Source: Bog-877 sp049518775
Lineage (GTDB): Bacteria; Chloroflexota; Dormibacteria; Aeolococcales; Bog-877
Length of the DNA stretch: 64,000 bases
Assembly: GCA_049518775.1 (NCBI GenBank)
Contig: JBEKRL010000002.1
Coordinates: forward strand, 1-64,000
Reading direction: 5' to 3'
In this document: piece after piece, positions 51,909 to 59,800 of the stretch
Layout of the letters: each line of letters opens with the position of its first letter
Position numbering within the stretch: the stretch's first letter is position 1
Program-made: the position numbers and the translations under genes
Notes under the pieces: model-generated
What the model was told of the DNA's origin: nothing
The model's input: only the letters and a program-made list of their open reading frames with translations
The model's database searches: none

Positions 51909-52679
51909 GTGCCGCAGCTTCTGAGCCACCAGCGCAACCCCCTGGGTCGGACGGTCCGGCTCTTGGGCTGGATGGCGTACCACGACGCCCAGGACTTCGG
52001 GGTGAGGGAGCTGGCGGCCGCCGTAGGGATGGCGCCCAGCACCGTCCACCGCTCCCTGGGCGCCCTCGAGGAGGAGGGGCTGATCGAGCCCTCCACAGTG
52101 ATTGGCCGGTACCGGCTCAGTCTGGGCTTCTACCGCCTGGCGATGCGGGGAGCCCAACGGACACCGCTGGTGGAGTTGGCGCTGCCTCAGCTCCGTGAGG
52201 CAGCGCGGACCGGCGGCGAGACCACCCTCCTGGCACTGTACTCGACGACCGAGCTGGCCGCCCTCTACGTGGCCGAGATCCCCTCGCGGCACCCGATACA
52301 GGTCCGGCTGCCACTGCACGAGTGGCTGCCGCTCACCTCCTGCGCCGCAGGGCTGGCGATCCTCTCCGGGCTGAGCGCCGAGACCGTGGTGACGGTGTTC
52401 AGCCGGGGGCCCAGCCCGGTTGGGGCCTCCGAGCTCGTCGACCGTCTGGCCGAGGTCCGCACTCGGGGCTTCGCCTCACTGACCAACCGGTCCGGCAGCG
52501 GCGTGACCGAGCTGGCCGCAGCCTTCTGGGGTCCCGGCAAACAGGTGGTTGGGGCCCTGGCGTTCGTGGTGCCCCAGCCCCGCGCCAACCCTGTGCTGGA
52601 GGCCTCCCTGGGCCAGCTGCTGGTCGACCAGGCCGCCCTCGTCTCCAAGTCGCTGGCCGGCCCCGCCCCCGCCGCCTAG
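51909..52679 (+). CDS. IclR-family transcriptional regulator
   Basis: A 256-residue regulator with an N-terminal winged helix-turn-helix (GVRELAAAVGMAPSTVHRSL, then GLIEPSTVIGRYRLSLGFYRL) and a C-terminal GAF-like effector domain (REAARTGGETTLLALYSTTE, LPLTSCAAGLAILSGLS, GSGVTELAAAFWGPGKQVVG). IclR proteins sense small carbon metabolites. The GTG at 51909 is the first start after the promoter that keeps the whole DNA-binding domain. Its stop overlaps the convergent ROK gene by 4 bp. Confidence 0.9.
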   Translation: MPQLLSHQRNPLGRTVRLLGWMAYHDAQDFGVRELAAAVGMAPSTVHRSLGALEEEGLIEPSTVIGRYRLSLGFYRLAMRGAQRTPLVELALPQLREAARTGGETTLLALYSTTELAALYVAEIPSRHPIQVRLPLHEWLPLTSCAAGLAILSGLSAETVVTVFSRGPSPVGASELVDRLAEVRTRGFASLTNRSGSGVTELAAAFWGPGKQVVGALAFVVPQPRANPVLEASLGQLLVDQAALVSKSLAGPAPAA

Positions 52680-53635
52680 GAAGGGGTCAGCTCGGCGGGC
52701 AGGCCCGACCGGTGCCTAGCAAAGTCCAGCGCCATCCCCACCGCCCCCAGCAGCCCTTGGTCTTCGCCCAGCTCGGCCCGCTGCACCAGGCAGCTGCCCC
52801 GCAGTGAGGGGAAGGTCGCGTCCTGGATGCCGGCAAGGACGTCCGCAAACAGGTGCGGCGAGGAGGCGATCACCCCGCCGCCCAGGGCCAGGACCTCGGG
52901 GTTGAGCAGGTTGATCAGCCCGCCTAGGGCCAGCGCCAGGTGGCGGGCGGCCCTGGCCAGGACCGCCTGAGCCTTCCGGTCGCCCGCCTCGGCGAGGCGG
53001 GTGACCTCCGAGGCACTGGTCATGCCCGCGTCCCGGGCAATGGCGACCCCGGAGGCCAACGCCTCCAGGCAGCCCCGGTTGCCGCAGTTGCAGAGGGGCC
53101 CATCGGGGGCCATCACCGTGTGGCCGAACTCGCCGGCGCTGCCCCGGTGGCCCCGGTAGAGCCGGCCGCCCAAGATCATCCCCGCCGAGATCCCGGTGCT
53201 CACGGTGACATAGACGAAATCATCGGTGCCGCGCCCAGCCCCCAGCCGGTGCTCGGCCAGAGCGGCCAGGCTGACGTCGTGCTCGACCAGGCAGGTGCAG
53301 CCCAGGGCCTCCTCGAGGCGGGCCCGGACGGCCACCTGGCGCCAGCCCGGAAGGTTGGGGGCCCCATCCACGACCCCGGCCTCGCAGTTCACCGGGCCCG
53401 GCACGCCGACTGCCAGGACCAGCCGGTCCAGCCTCACCTGCGGCTCCAGGGTCACCAGCTGGCGCACCAACTCACCGATCTGGGCCAGCACCCGGTCGGG
53501 CCCCTCCAGGGCCATGGTCCGGGCCCGGCTCCGGCGGCGGACCTCGCCGCTGGAGTCAGCCAGACCGGCCCTGACCCAGGTGCCCCCGAGGTCAACCCCG
53601 ACCACGAAGGTGCGGCCCCCCGGCGGCGATGGCAC
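52676..53635 (-). CDS. ROK-family sugar kinase (glucokinase-like)
   Basis: A 319-residue ROK kinase that phosphorylates glucose or another hexose. It shows VGVDLGGTWVRAGLADSSG (phosphate-binding), VGVPGPVNCEAGVV, LPGWRQVAV, and EHDVSLAALAEHRLGAGRG (catalytic Asp in the EHDV segment). The substrate His is in EFGHTV and the ROK zinc motif is CNCGNRGCLE. It lacks a DNA-binding domain, so it is an enzyme rather than a repressor. The GTG start is 5 bp after the nfo stop, so it is in the lipoprotein-nfo-ROK operon. Confidence 0.92.
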   Translation of the reverse strand: MPSPPGGRTFVVGVDLGGTWVRAGLADSSGEVRRRSRARTMALEGPDRVLAQIGELVRQLVTLEPQVRLDRLVLAVGVPGPVNCEAGVVDGAPNLPGWRQVAVRARLEEALGCTCLVEHDVSLAALAEHRLGAGRGTDDFVYVTVSTGISAGMILGGRLYRGHRGSAGEFGHTVMAPDGPLCNCGNRGCLEALASGVAIARDAGMTSASEVTRLAEAGDRKAQAVLARAARHLALALGGLINLLNPEVLALGGGVIASSPHLFADVLAGIQDATFPSLRGSCLVQRAELGEDQGLLGAVGMALDFARHRSGLPAELTPS

Positions 53636-53640
53636 TGGGG

Positions 53641-54513
53641 TCAGTCCCCTGGGACCGAGGCCAGAGGCGGGAGCCCCGCCAGGTCCCGCAGCCGCTCGAT
53701 GTTGGCCCGGTCGGGTCCCTTGCGGTCCAGCCCGGGCACCTCCAGGATCAGCGGCACCCTGGACAGCTGAGGATCGGCCAGGATCCTGCGGAAGGCCTCG
53801 GACCCGATCTCCCCGTCCCCAATGTTCTGGTGACGATCCACGTTGGACCCGAAGGCCGCCTTGGAGTCGTTGGCGTGGATGGCGGCGAGCCGGTCGAAGC
53901 CGACCTCCCGCCCCAGCTCCTCGACCAGCCGGGAGAGTCCCTCGACGGTGCGCAGGTCGTGGCCTGCGGTGAAGGCGTGGGCGGTGTCGAGGCAGACCCT
54001 GAGCCGAGGATCGTCGACCGCCTCCAGCATCTGCCTGATCTGGGCGAAGGAGCTGCCGATGTTGTCACCGGAGCCGGCGCTGTTCTCGATGATCAGCTGG
54101 CTCTCCCCCCCGGAGTCGTCGAGTGCCTGGCGCATCGCGGCGGCCATCTGGGGCAGCACCACCTCGAAGCCCTGGCCCTTGTGGGAACCCGGGTGGAAGA
54201 TCACTCCCCGCACCCCCAGCAGGTTGGCCAGCTCCAGGTGGCTGCGCAGAGATCCCTTCGACTGGGCCAGGAGGTCCTCCTTGGCGGTGGCAAGGTTGAT
54301 GAGGTAGACGGCGTGGAAGAAGAAGGCGTCGAGGCCGGTCTCGGCCATCCGTCGGCGAAACTCCGCCACCGTCCCCAGGTCGGGATGCAACCGGCGCCAG
54401 GTCTGGGGCGGCGTGGGGTGGACCTGGACCGCCTCGGCACCGATCTCAAGCGCGCGCCCGAAGGCGGTGTTGATGCCACCCTCGGTGGAGACATGGGCGC
54501 CGATCAGGACCAC
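53641..54513 (-). CDS. nfo: endonuclease IV (AP endonuclease)
   Basis: Cleaves abasic sites in base-excision repair. The 290 residues begin VLIGAHVSTEGGINTAFGRA and hold zinc-ligand segments of this barrel: VIFHPGSHKG, IIENSAGSGDNIG (Glu), CLDTAHAFTAG (Asp, His), IHANDSKAAFGSNVDRHQNIG (His, Asp, His) and PLILEVPG (Glu). The GTG at 54513 lies 2 nt after the lipoprotein stop; the much longer upstream frame is antisense-like noise over that gene. Confidence 0.94.
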   Translation of the reverse strand: MVLIGAHVSTEGGINTAFGRALEIGAEAVQVHPTPPQTWRRLHPDLGTVAEFRRRMAETGLDAFFFHAVYLINLATAKEDLLAQSKGSLRSHLELANLLGVRGVIFHPGSHKGQGFEVVLPQMAAAMRQALDDSGGESQLIIENSAGSGDNIGSSFAQIRQMLEAVDDPRLRVCLDTAHAFTAGHDLRTVEGLSRLVEELGREVGFDRLAAIHANDSKAAFGSNVDRHQNIGDGEIGSEAFRRILADPQLSRVPLILEVPGLDRKGPDRANIERLRDLAGLPPLASVPGD

Positions 54514-54515
54514 GG

Positions 54516-55220
54516 CTAGCCGGCTCCCGCCCCGGCGGGGGGCACATAGACCAGGGCGCTGGGCGGGGGCTCGACCTTCTGGGCAATTCCGAAGGCGGCG
54601 TACTTGAGGACGACCGGCTGGCGCCCGGTGATGGCCAACTCCAACAGGTGATCGCTGGTGGGCTCCACGAACAGCCTTAATGATGAACCCCCGCCGTTCT
54701 CCTGGATCAGGAGCACCCTCCTCCCGCCGAGCTGGGAGCGCCGCACCGTGGCCGGGCCCTTGAGGGCTCGCCGGAGCGTGGCAGCCAGGCCCACCCCCGC
54801 GAACGGGTGCAGGCTCTTCCGATAGCTGGTGGCGACCGAGGCGGGCTGGAGCACCCAGGTGGTCTCCGGGTTGAGGTTGCCGGGCAGCGATGTGATCCCC
54901 AGCTCCTGGAGCTCGGTCGGGGAGCGGACGTAGACCTTCTCCCCGAGGGAGACGATGTCGCTTCGGAAGGTCGGGGAGTGGGGGACCGCGATGTTGAGGG
55001 TGCCGGAGAAGTCGCCGTCGCGACGCACCACCACCCGGAAGCTGGTGGTGGTCGGTCCGGCCCGGTCGGAGCCGGTGATCCGGTAGGAGCCGGCCCGGAC
55101 CATGGCGGCGGCCACCTGGCGCACCAGGCTGGGACCGCTGGGGAGGCCCTGGCCACAGCCCACCAGAACGGCGGCCAGCGTCAGGGCGCCCACCCAGGTG
55201 GGCAGCAAACGAGTTGACAT
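54516..55220 (-). CDS. lipoprotein (LppX/LolA-like fold possible)
   Basis: A 234-residue secreted lipoprotein. The signal peptide MSTRLLPTWVGALTLAAVL ends in the lipobox LVGC, with Cys22 as lipid site. The rest is beta-rich (SYRITGSDRAGPTTTSFRVV, DGDFSGTLNIAVPHS, VSLGEKVYVRSPTELQEL, LLELAITGRQPVVLKYAAFG). The alternation recalls mycobacterial LppX/LprG proteins that carry lipids, but this is a resemblance only. Strong ribosome site GAGGAG. First gene of the operon with nfo and the ROK kinase; a TACACT box about 46 bp upstream (55266-55271, minus strand) could be its -10. Confidence 0.78.
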   Translation of the reverse strand: MSTRLLPTWVGALTLAAVLVGCGQGLPSGPSLVRQVAAAMVRAGSYRITGSDRAGPTTTSFRVVVRRDGDFSGTLNIAVPHSPTFRSDIVSLGEKVYVRSPTELQELGITSLPGNLNPETTWVLQPASVATSYRKSLHPFAGVGLAATLRRALKGPATVRRSQLGGRRVLLIQENGGGSSLRLFVEPTSDHLLELAITGRQPVVLKYAAFGIAQKVEPPPSALVYVPPAGAGAG

Positions 55221-55302
55221 CGGCCACTCCTCGAGATCGTGGCGGCGCCCCCCAGGTTCGGGGCCAGTGTAAGCGGGCGCAGCGGAGCCGGCCGGGCCAT
55301 GC

Positions 55303-56295
55303 TCAGACTCGGACCACCACCACCGCCAGTGCGTAGACGACGTAGAGCCCCAGCCCGACCGGCAGCAGCAGCCTGGCGTTCACGCCCCGGGCACCGGCCG
55401 CCGCCATCCCCACCAGGACTGCCAGGACGGTGACTCCGGCGGCCAGGAAGCCGGCCTCGGATAGCCTCCACGGGGTGAAGCACAGCCCCACGATGGCCGG
55501 GACGGTGGCCTGGAAGGCCATGGCGCCGGTGACGTTGCCGAGCGCCAGGCTGTCGCGGTCGCGGCGGATCCACAGGCTGCCGGCAGTGAGCTCGGGAAGC
55601 TCGGTCGCGATCGGTACCAGCAGCAGCGCCAGGACCAGGGGCGAGAGGTGGGCCAGGCTGGCGACCCGGTGGAGCCCGACCAGGAAGACCTCGCTGGCGA
55701 GGGCCAGACCGGCCAGACCCACCAGCGCCTGGACCGCGGGCAGCGCCAGGCGGGAGGAGCCATCGGGGCTCCAGCCTCCGGTGAGCCGGGAGAAGAGCAG
55801 CGGCTCGTAGTCGCCCTCGGGAACGGTGTCGGACCTCAGGGTCCGGCGGACGAAGTCGATGTAGAGGAAAGCCAGGATGGCGGCGTCGACCCAGCGCAGC
55901 GGCCGGGGGAGGAACGCCCCGGCGATCAGCAGGACGAAGCTGACGGTGAACGCCATCATCGCCCGCCGGGCCGCGGTCGGCTCCACGCGGAGCCAGGGGC
56001 GGCCGCAGAGCAGGCTGACCGCGCCCACCACCCCCAGCCCGATCGTCGCCAGCATCAAGGGGGCACCCAGGATCGCCCCGGTGGCGGTCTGGGCGGCCTG
56101 GGGACCGCCCGCGATCAGGGCCACCACCGGGACGATGCTCTCGGGCATGGCGGTGCCCACTGCCGCCATCACGCTCCCGGTCATCCCGTGCCCCAGCCCC
56201 AGGCTGCGGGCCCCCCACTCCACCGCGTTGGTGAAGAGGGTGGCGGCCAGCACCATCAGCACCAGGCCGCCGCCGAAGTCGAGGGCTATCTGCAC
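55303..56295 (-). CDS. CaCA-family calcium/cation:proton (sodium) exchanger
   Basis: A 330-residue antiporter with about ten membrane helices and the two alpha repeats of the family: GTAMPESIVPVVALIAGGPQ in the first half and PIATELPELTAGSLWIRRDR with LALGNVTGAMAFQATVP in the second, each with the conserved acidic residue. A central loop (about 143-158) is charged. Whether it uses Na+ or H+ and moves Ca2+ or another ion is not decided by sequence. It is the last gene of the ArsA-ORF76-S2P-Nudix operon, with a GTG start 4 nt after the Nudix stop. Confidence 0.88.
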   Translation of the reverse strand: MQIALDFGGGLVLMVLAATLFTNAVEWGARSLGLGHGMTGSVMAAVGTAMPESIVPVVALIAGGPQAAQTATGAILGAPLMLATIGLGVVGAVSLLCGRPWLRVEPTAARRAMMAFTVSFVLLIAGAFLPRPLRWVDAAILAFLYIDFVRRTLRSDTVPEGDYEPLLFSRLTGGWSPDGSSRLALPAVQALVGLAGLALASEVFLVGLHRVASLAHLSPLVLALLLVPIATELPELTAGSLWIRRDRDSLALGNVTGAMAFQATVPAIVGLCFTPWRLSEAGFLAAGVTVLAVLVGMAAAGARGVNARLLLPVGLGLYVVYALAVVVVRV

Positions 56296-56299
56296 TGGG

Positions 56300-56815
56300 T
56301 CAGCTGGCGCGGGTCCCAGTCCGTCGCGAGATCACCGAGCCGCCCAGGTCGAAGACCAGCCTGAGGCCGTGAAGCCAGACATCGGCCAGCCCGACATGCT
56401 GGGCCCGCTTCACCGGCAGCACGGACTCGGGGAGCAGAGCGTCGGCGATCCGCTGACGGTACCAGGGGAAGAGCGAGCGGGGGAGCCGGGCCGGCGCCAC
56501 CCAGGCCAGGTGCCAGGCCTCCCTGCCGGTCTTGGGCCGTCCTCCCACCGGGCGGCAGCGGAAGACCACATCCAGGTCCCGGCGGATCCCGGTGAACTGG
56601 TAATAGCCGATCAGCCTCTCGACCTCGATCTCCAGCCCCGTCTCCTCCCGGGTTTCCCGGACCACGGTTCGGGCGGGGTCCTCGCTCTGGTCGACGTGGC
56701 CCCCCGGGGGCTCCCAACCGGCCGGCCAGAGCCGGAGCTGGATCAGCACCCGACCCCGGTCATCGACCACGATCGCCTGGGCCCCGACCGGCCGCGGGGT
56801 GGCTAAGGCAGGCAC
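56300..56815 (-). CDS. Nudix hydrolase
   Basis: A 171-residue protein with the complete Nudix box GGHVDQSEDPARTVVRETRE followed by ETGL, in which every catalytic Glu and Arg fits the consensus. Upstream is VDDRGRVLIQLRLWPAGWE. The substrate is not predictable: it could be a nucleotide sugar, a mutagenic nucleotide, or a coenzyme. The GTG at 56815 overlaps the site-2 protease stop by 13 bp. Confidence 0.9.
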   Translation of the reverse strand: MPALATPRPVGAQAIVVDDRGRVLIQLRLWPAGWEPPGGHVDQSEDPARTVVRETREETGLEIEVERLIGYYQFTGIRRDLDVVFRCRPVGGRPKTGREAWHLAWVAPARLPRSLFPWYRQRIADALLPESVLPVKRAQHVGLADVWLHGLRLVFDLGGSVISRRTGTRAS

Positions 56816-57585
56816 GGGTTGGCCAGCGCCGTGGCCAGGCTGGCGCTGCTGGGGCTGATCAGGTAGCCGATGTTGGGGAACAGCGCCAACGGCGGCGGCC
56901 CCACCACCAGCCGAGCCCAGAGCCAATCGGCCGCCCCCAGGATCGGGGCCGAGATGGAGAGGCCGGAGGAGCCGAGGTTGGGCAGGACGAAGAAGAGCAG
57001 GAGGGCGACGACGTAGATCCAGGTGCGGTGCATGTCGATCCAGGAGAAGACCTCAGGGATCTGGCCCCGCAGCAGCCCCTCGGCGACCCCGTACCCGTCC
57101 AGAGGCGGGATCGGGATCAGATTGAAGACGCAGAGGATCACATTGACGAAGAAGCCCTCGGTGAGGATCCAGTAGAGGTAGCCGGCCGGGGGGAGAGCGA
57201 AGCTGGGCAGGTAGCAGTTCTGCACCGAGGGAACCAGGACGATCAGGAGCCGTATGACCACTCCCAGGGCGGCGGCGATCAGCAGGTTGCTGAAGGGGCC
57301 CGCGAAGGCCAGCCAGGCCCGCTGGCGGCCGCGGCGGACATAGGCGGGGTTGTACTGGACCGGGCGGGCGAAGCCGAAGCCGATCAGGACCAGCATCGCC
57401 AGCCCCAGGGGGTCGATCTGGTTGGCGGGATTAAGCGACAGCCTTCCCTGGCGGCGGGGTGTGGGATCGCCGTAGGAGGTGGCCACCAGGGCGTGGCAGA
57501 CCTCGTGGACGGTGAATCCGAGGGCGATCCCGGGGACAGCGAAAAGAAGGAGGATCAGGTAGAACTCAATCCCCGTCCCCAGCAC
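56803..57585 (-). CDS. site-2 protease family (M50) intramembrane metalloprotease
   Basis: A 260-residue membrane protease. The zinc site is visible as HEVCH in FTVHEVCHALVATSYGD within the first helices. The second half of the site is NLIPIPPLDGYG (a variant of NPDG) further on. Other helices are AWLAFAGPFSNLLIAAALGV and TWIYVVALLLFFVLPNL. It belongs to the simple soluble-domain-free group with no PDZ. Such enzymes cut single-pass membrane proteins, and a tail-anchored protein is encoded in the same gene cluster. GTG start, 6 bp after the small ORF. Confidence 0.9.
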   Translation of the reverse strand: MLGTGIEFYLILLLFAVPGIALGFTVHEVCHALVATSYGDPTPRRQGRLSLNPANQIDPLGLAMLVLIGFGFARPVQYNPAYVRRGRQRAWLAFAGPFSNLLIAAALGVVIRLLIVLVPSVQNCYLPSFALPPAGYLYWILTEGFFVNVILCVFNLIPIPPLDGYGVAEGLLRGQIPEVFSWIDMHRTWIYVVALLLFFVLPNLGSSGLSISAPILGAADWLWARLVVGPPPLALFPNIGYLISPSSASLATALANPCLP

Positions 57586-57591
57586 CGGGGT

Positions 57592-57822
57592 TCAGTCCAC
57601 GACGATCTTGTGGGGGCGGCGTCGGGCCTGGCCCCCCCGGCGGCGGTGCCGGTGCTCGACCGCCGCGGCTGCCGCCAGCACCAGCTCCCGCTCGGCCTTG
57701 AGCAGGTGGGCCCTCGACTCCTCGGGCACCAGCTCGCCGAGCTCGCTGGCCGCCCGGGCCACCGCCTCCTCGAGCACTCGGGCCGCCCACCCCGCCAGCC
57801 GCTCCGCTTCTTCGCGCTCCAT
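57592..57822 (-). CDS. small helical protein of unknown function
   Basis: A 76-residue acidic-to-basic helical protein. The first 50 residues form a probable coiled helix pair rich in Glu and Ala (REEAERLAGWAARVLEE, SRAHLLKAERELVLAAAAAV). The end is strongly basic (HRHRRRGGQARRRPHK). No motif was recognised. Its ATG shares one base with the ArsA stop (TGATG) and it ends 6 bp before the site-2 protease start. It is therefore probably translated with both and may be an accessory to the ArsA/Get3-like ATPase. Confidence 0.7.
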   Translation of the reverse strand: MEREEAERLAGWAARVLEEAVARAASELGELVPEESRAHLLKAERELVLAAAAAVEHRHRRRGGQARRRPHKIVVD

Positions 57823-58988
57823 CAGACTCTCCCAAAGTGAATCGCCAGCTGACCGTGCTCCAGCTGGGCCGAGGTGGTGACCTGGCCCTGCAGCACCCGG
57901 GGCAGGCTGATCTCACGCTTGTAGGGCCCGACGCTGACGTAGAGTTCGTCGTCGCGCTGGGTCAGCTCCACCTGGTCCTTGGTGGCGAAGGGCAGCTGCA
58001 GGGAGAGCACGTAGCCCTCGCCCTCCTTGCGCAGTGACTGCGGCTTGGTGTCGTAGAGGACGGCGCTGGGATCGCGGTCGCCGAAGAGAGAGTCGGCCAG
58101 TTCGCCGAGGTCGCTCAGTCCCAGCACCTCGTGGTCAAACAGCCGGGCGTCCAGAATCGGGACCGGAGAGAAGGCCACCTCGACCTGCTCTCGGTAGCGC
58201 TTCTGGGATTTGCGCCACTCGGCGAAGTAGCCCTCCCCAACCTCCTCGGGAAGCACTCGGTTGACCAGAATCGCATCCACCTGGTAGTCGTAGAGGTTGA
58301 GGTAGGTGAAGGCCCGCTGGGCCTCCTTGATCACCATCTTCTCCAGGTTCAGCACCAGCCGCACGGTGCAGTTCCGGGCGTCGCTGAGGACCTCCTTCAT
58401 GGACTCCAGGTCCTCCAGGAGTTCCCGGACCAAGCGGTAGATATCGTCGGCCGGGAGCGGGATGCTGATGAACGGTTGCACCAGCGGACGGGCCACCCGC
58501 ATCACCTTGCGCTCCAGGGGGAAGATCCGGTCCAGGTACCAGCGAGCGACATCGGGGAAGGCCAGCAGTTGCAGGGTCTCGCCGGTGGGTGCGCAGTCGA
58601 CGATCAGCACGTCGAATTCCTGCCCCTGGGCATGGCGGCGGATCCACATCAGGCTCGCCACCTCCTCCATCCCGGGCGGCGTGGCCAGCTCCTCGGCGAT
58701 GATCTCGTCGACCCCCTGGCTGTTGAACAGCACCGCCAAATAGTCGTGAATGCGGTTCCAATGCCCCTCCATCTCGTGGAGGGCATTGACCTCCTGGGCA
58801 AAGAGATTCTCGCTGACCTGGACCGGCTCGGGACCGAGCTCGAGGTCGAGGCTGTCCCCCAGGCTGTGCGCGGCGTCGGTGGAGACCACCAGGGTCCGCA
58901 GCCCGAGCTGCGCACAGCGCACGGCGGTGGCGGCGGCGACGGTGGTTTTGCCCACACCACCTTTGCCCGTGTAGAGGATCACGCGCAT
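57822..58988 (-). CDS. ArsA/Get3-family ATPase with HSP20-like C-terminal domain (Get3d-like)
   Basis: A 388-residue ATPase. The deviant Walker A (YTGKGGVGKTT, residues 6-16) has the signature Lys9. Switch I appears as STDAAHSLGDSLDLEL and switch II as DCAPTGETLQLLAFPD. Helical client-binding segments lie between about 90 and 220. The C-terminal part (about 300-388) is a beta-rich alpha-crystallin-like domain (VLSLQLPFATKDQVELTQRD, ELYVSVGPYKREISLPRVL). This is the ArsA_HSP20 or Get3d layout, not arsenite-pump ArsA. The zinc CxxC of eukaryotic Get3 is absent. A -10 box TATACT lies 7 nt before the ATG. It heads the operon and directly follows a tail-anchored protein gene. Confidence 0.9.
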   Translation of the reverse strand: MRVILYTGKGGVGKTTVAAATAVRCAQLGLRTLVVSTDAAHSLGDSLDLELGPEPVQVSENLFAQEVNALHEMEGHWNRIHDYLAVLFNSQGVDEIIAEELATPPGMEEVASLMWIRRHAQGQEFDVLIVDCAPTGETLQLLAFPDVARWYLDRIFPLERKVMRVARPLVQPFISIPLPADDIYRLVRELLEDLESMKEVLSDARNCTVRLVLNLEKMVIKEAQRAFTYLNLYDYQVDAILVNRVLPEEVGEGYFAEWRKSQKRYREQVEVAFSPVPILDARLFDHEVLGLSDLGELADSLFGDRDPSAVLYDTKPQSLRKEGEGYVLSLQLPFATKDQVELTQRDDELYVSVGPYKREISLPRVLQGQVTTSAQLEHGQLAIHFGRV

Positions 58989-58995
58989 CTTCGCG

Positions 58996-59001
58996 AGTAT
59001 A
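58996..59001 (-). promoter_or_regulatory. -10 box (TATACT) of the ArsA operon, leaderless
   Basis: TATACT on the minus strand ends 7 nt before the ATG at 58988, so the mRNA would start at the ATG itself. Just before it a 6-bp hairpin (GGCCCA/TGGGCC, 59007-59021) follows the tail-anchored protein gene and may separate the two transcripts. Confidence 0.55.
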
Positions 59002-59006
59002 GGGAC

Positions 59007-59021
59007 GGCCCAAAATGGGCC
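59007..59021 (-). terminator. short hairpin between the tail-anchored protein gene and the ArsA promoter
   Basis: GGCCCA-AAA-TGGGCC, 6-bp stem with a 3-nt loop, 4 bp after the stop codon of the upstream gene. It is weak, so read-through into the ArsA operon is likely. Confidence 0.35.
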
Positions 59022-59025
59022 TCCC

Positions 59026-59496
59026 TCAGCGAAGGATGAAGAACCCCACAACCACCAGCAGCACCATCACCACGCAAACCACGACCACCCGGCGCAAGTC
59101 CAAGCTCAGATAGGGCGTGCGGTCGATCGGCACCCCCGGGCTCTCGTCCATCGGCTCCAGGTTGGCGACCTGCTGGCGCTGGCGCTCGGCCCGGCTGGCG
59201 ACCCGGGTCCTCTTGGGGAGGAAGGACTCATTGGCGGCAGCCACCGGCCGGGGCAGCCCCGCACCCGGCGATGCCTGGACTGACCTGGTCCCAGTCCCGG
59301 GCGAGCCGTGCCGGGCCTGCCGCTGGGGCAGGAAGGAGCCGCTGGGACGGAGCTCCTCAGCGGCCGGGGCCGGTAGGGCGGCCTCAGTCGCCTCGGGCGC
59401 GGGGCCGGCTGGAGCCGGTTCCCGCGGCTGGACCGGCGCAGGCGCGGCTCGGGGGCGAGAACTCGGGGCTGCGCGACGCTTGGGACGTCTGGCCAA
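59026..59496 (-). CDS. predicted tail-anchored membrane protein, Pro/Ala-rich
   Basis: A 156-residue protein with a basic start (MARRPKRRA), a long Pro/Ala-rich and probably unfolded stretch, and two similar short motifs, SGSFLPQRQA and NESFLPKRTR. There is a conserved-looking charged part (RAERQRQQVANLEPMDE, DRTPYLSLDLRR) and a single hydrophobic helix of about 19 residues (VVVVCVVMVLLVVVGFFIL). The helix is followed by one Arg and the stop. There is no signal peptide. One helix at the very C-terminus is the definition of a tail-anchored protein. The TTG at 59496 has GGAG seven bases upstream. It directly precedes the ArsA/Get3-like gene. Confidence 0.75.
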   Translation of the reverse strand: MARRPKRRAAPSSRPRAAPAPVQPREPAPAGPAPEATEAALPAPAAEELRPSGSFLPQRQARHGSPGTGTRSVQASPGAGLPRPVAAANESFLPKRTRVASRAERQRQQVANLEPMDESPGVPIDRTPYLSLDLRRVVVVCVVMVLLVVVGFFILR

Positions 59497-59719
59497 ATGT
59501 TGGCTCCGCGAACTGGGGCGCCCTCCGGGGCGCGAGATTGGGCGGCGCAAGTGTACCCAAGCCGACGGCGGGCCCACCTCAGCTGGGGGGTGCAGGCAGC
59601 GAGCACCGGCGGGGTGGTGTCAGCTTGGCGAAGGAGGGGACGAGGAGATGCCAGCGCCCACTGCCTGCGTGGGCGATGTGTGTGGGGCCACATCTTGTGC
59701 CCAGAGGGCATTCAACCAC
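59497..59719 (-). other. long 5' leader of the tail-anchored protein gene
   Basis: About 220 nt lie between the promoter at 59720-59748 and the TTG start. The stretch has no ribosome site or convincing frame except one overlapping that of the protein gene. No RNA family was recognised. A regulatory leader is possible. Confidence 0.35.
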
Positions 59720-59748
59720 AGAATATTGTGCTCCGCAAGGGGGTGCAA
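59720..59748 (-). promoter_or_regulatory. sigma-70-type promoter upstream of the tail-anchored protein gene
   Basis: On the minus strand TTGCAC (59743-59748), exactly 17 bp, then TATTCT (59720-59725). This is the best-matched -35/-10 pair in the window. It points towards 59496. Confidence 0.6.
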
Positions 59749-59800
59749 CAACTCGTCTAACAGGAGATCGGTGCCGGCCCCGGTGGCCGCCCCCAGGCGT

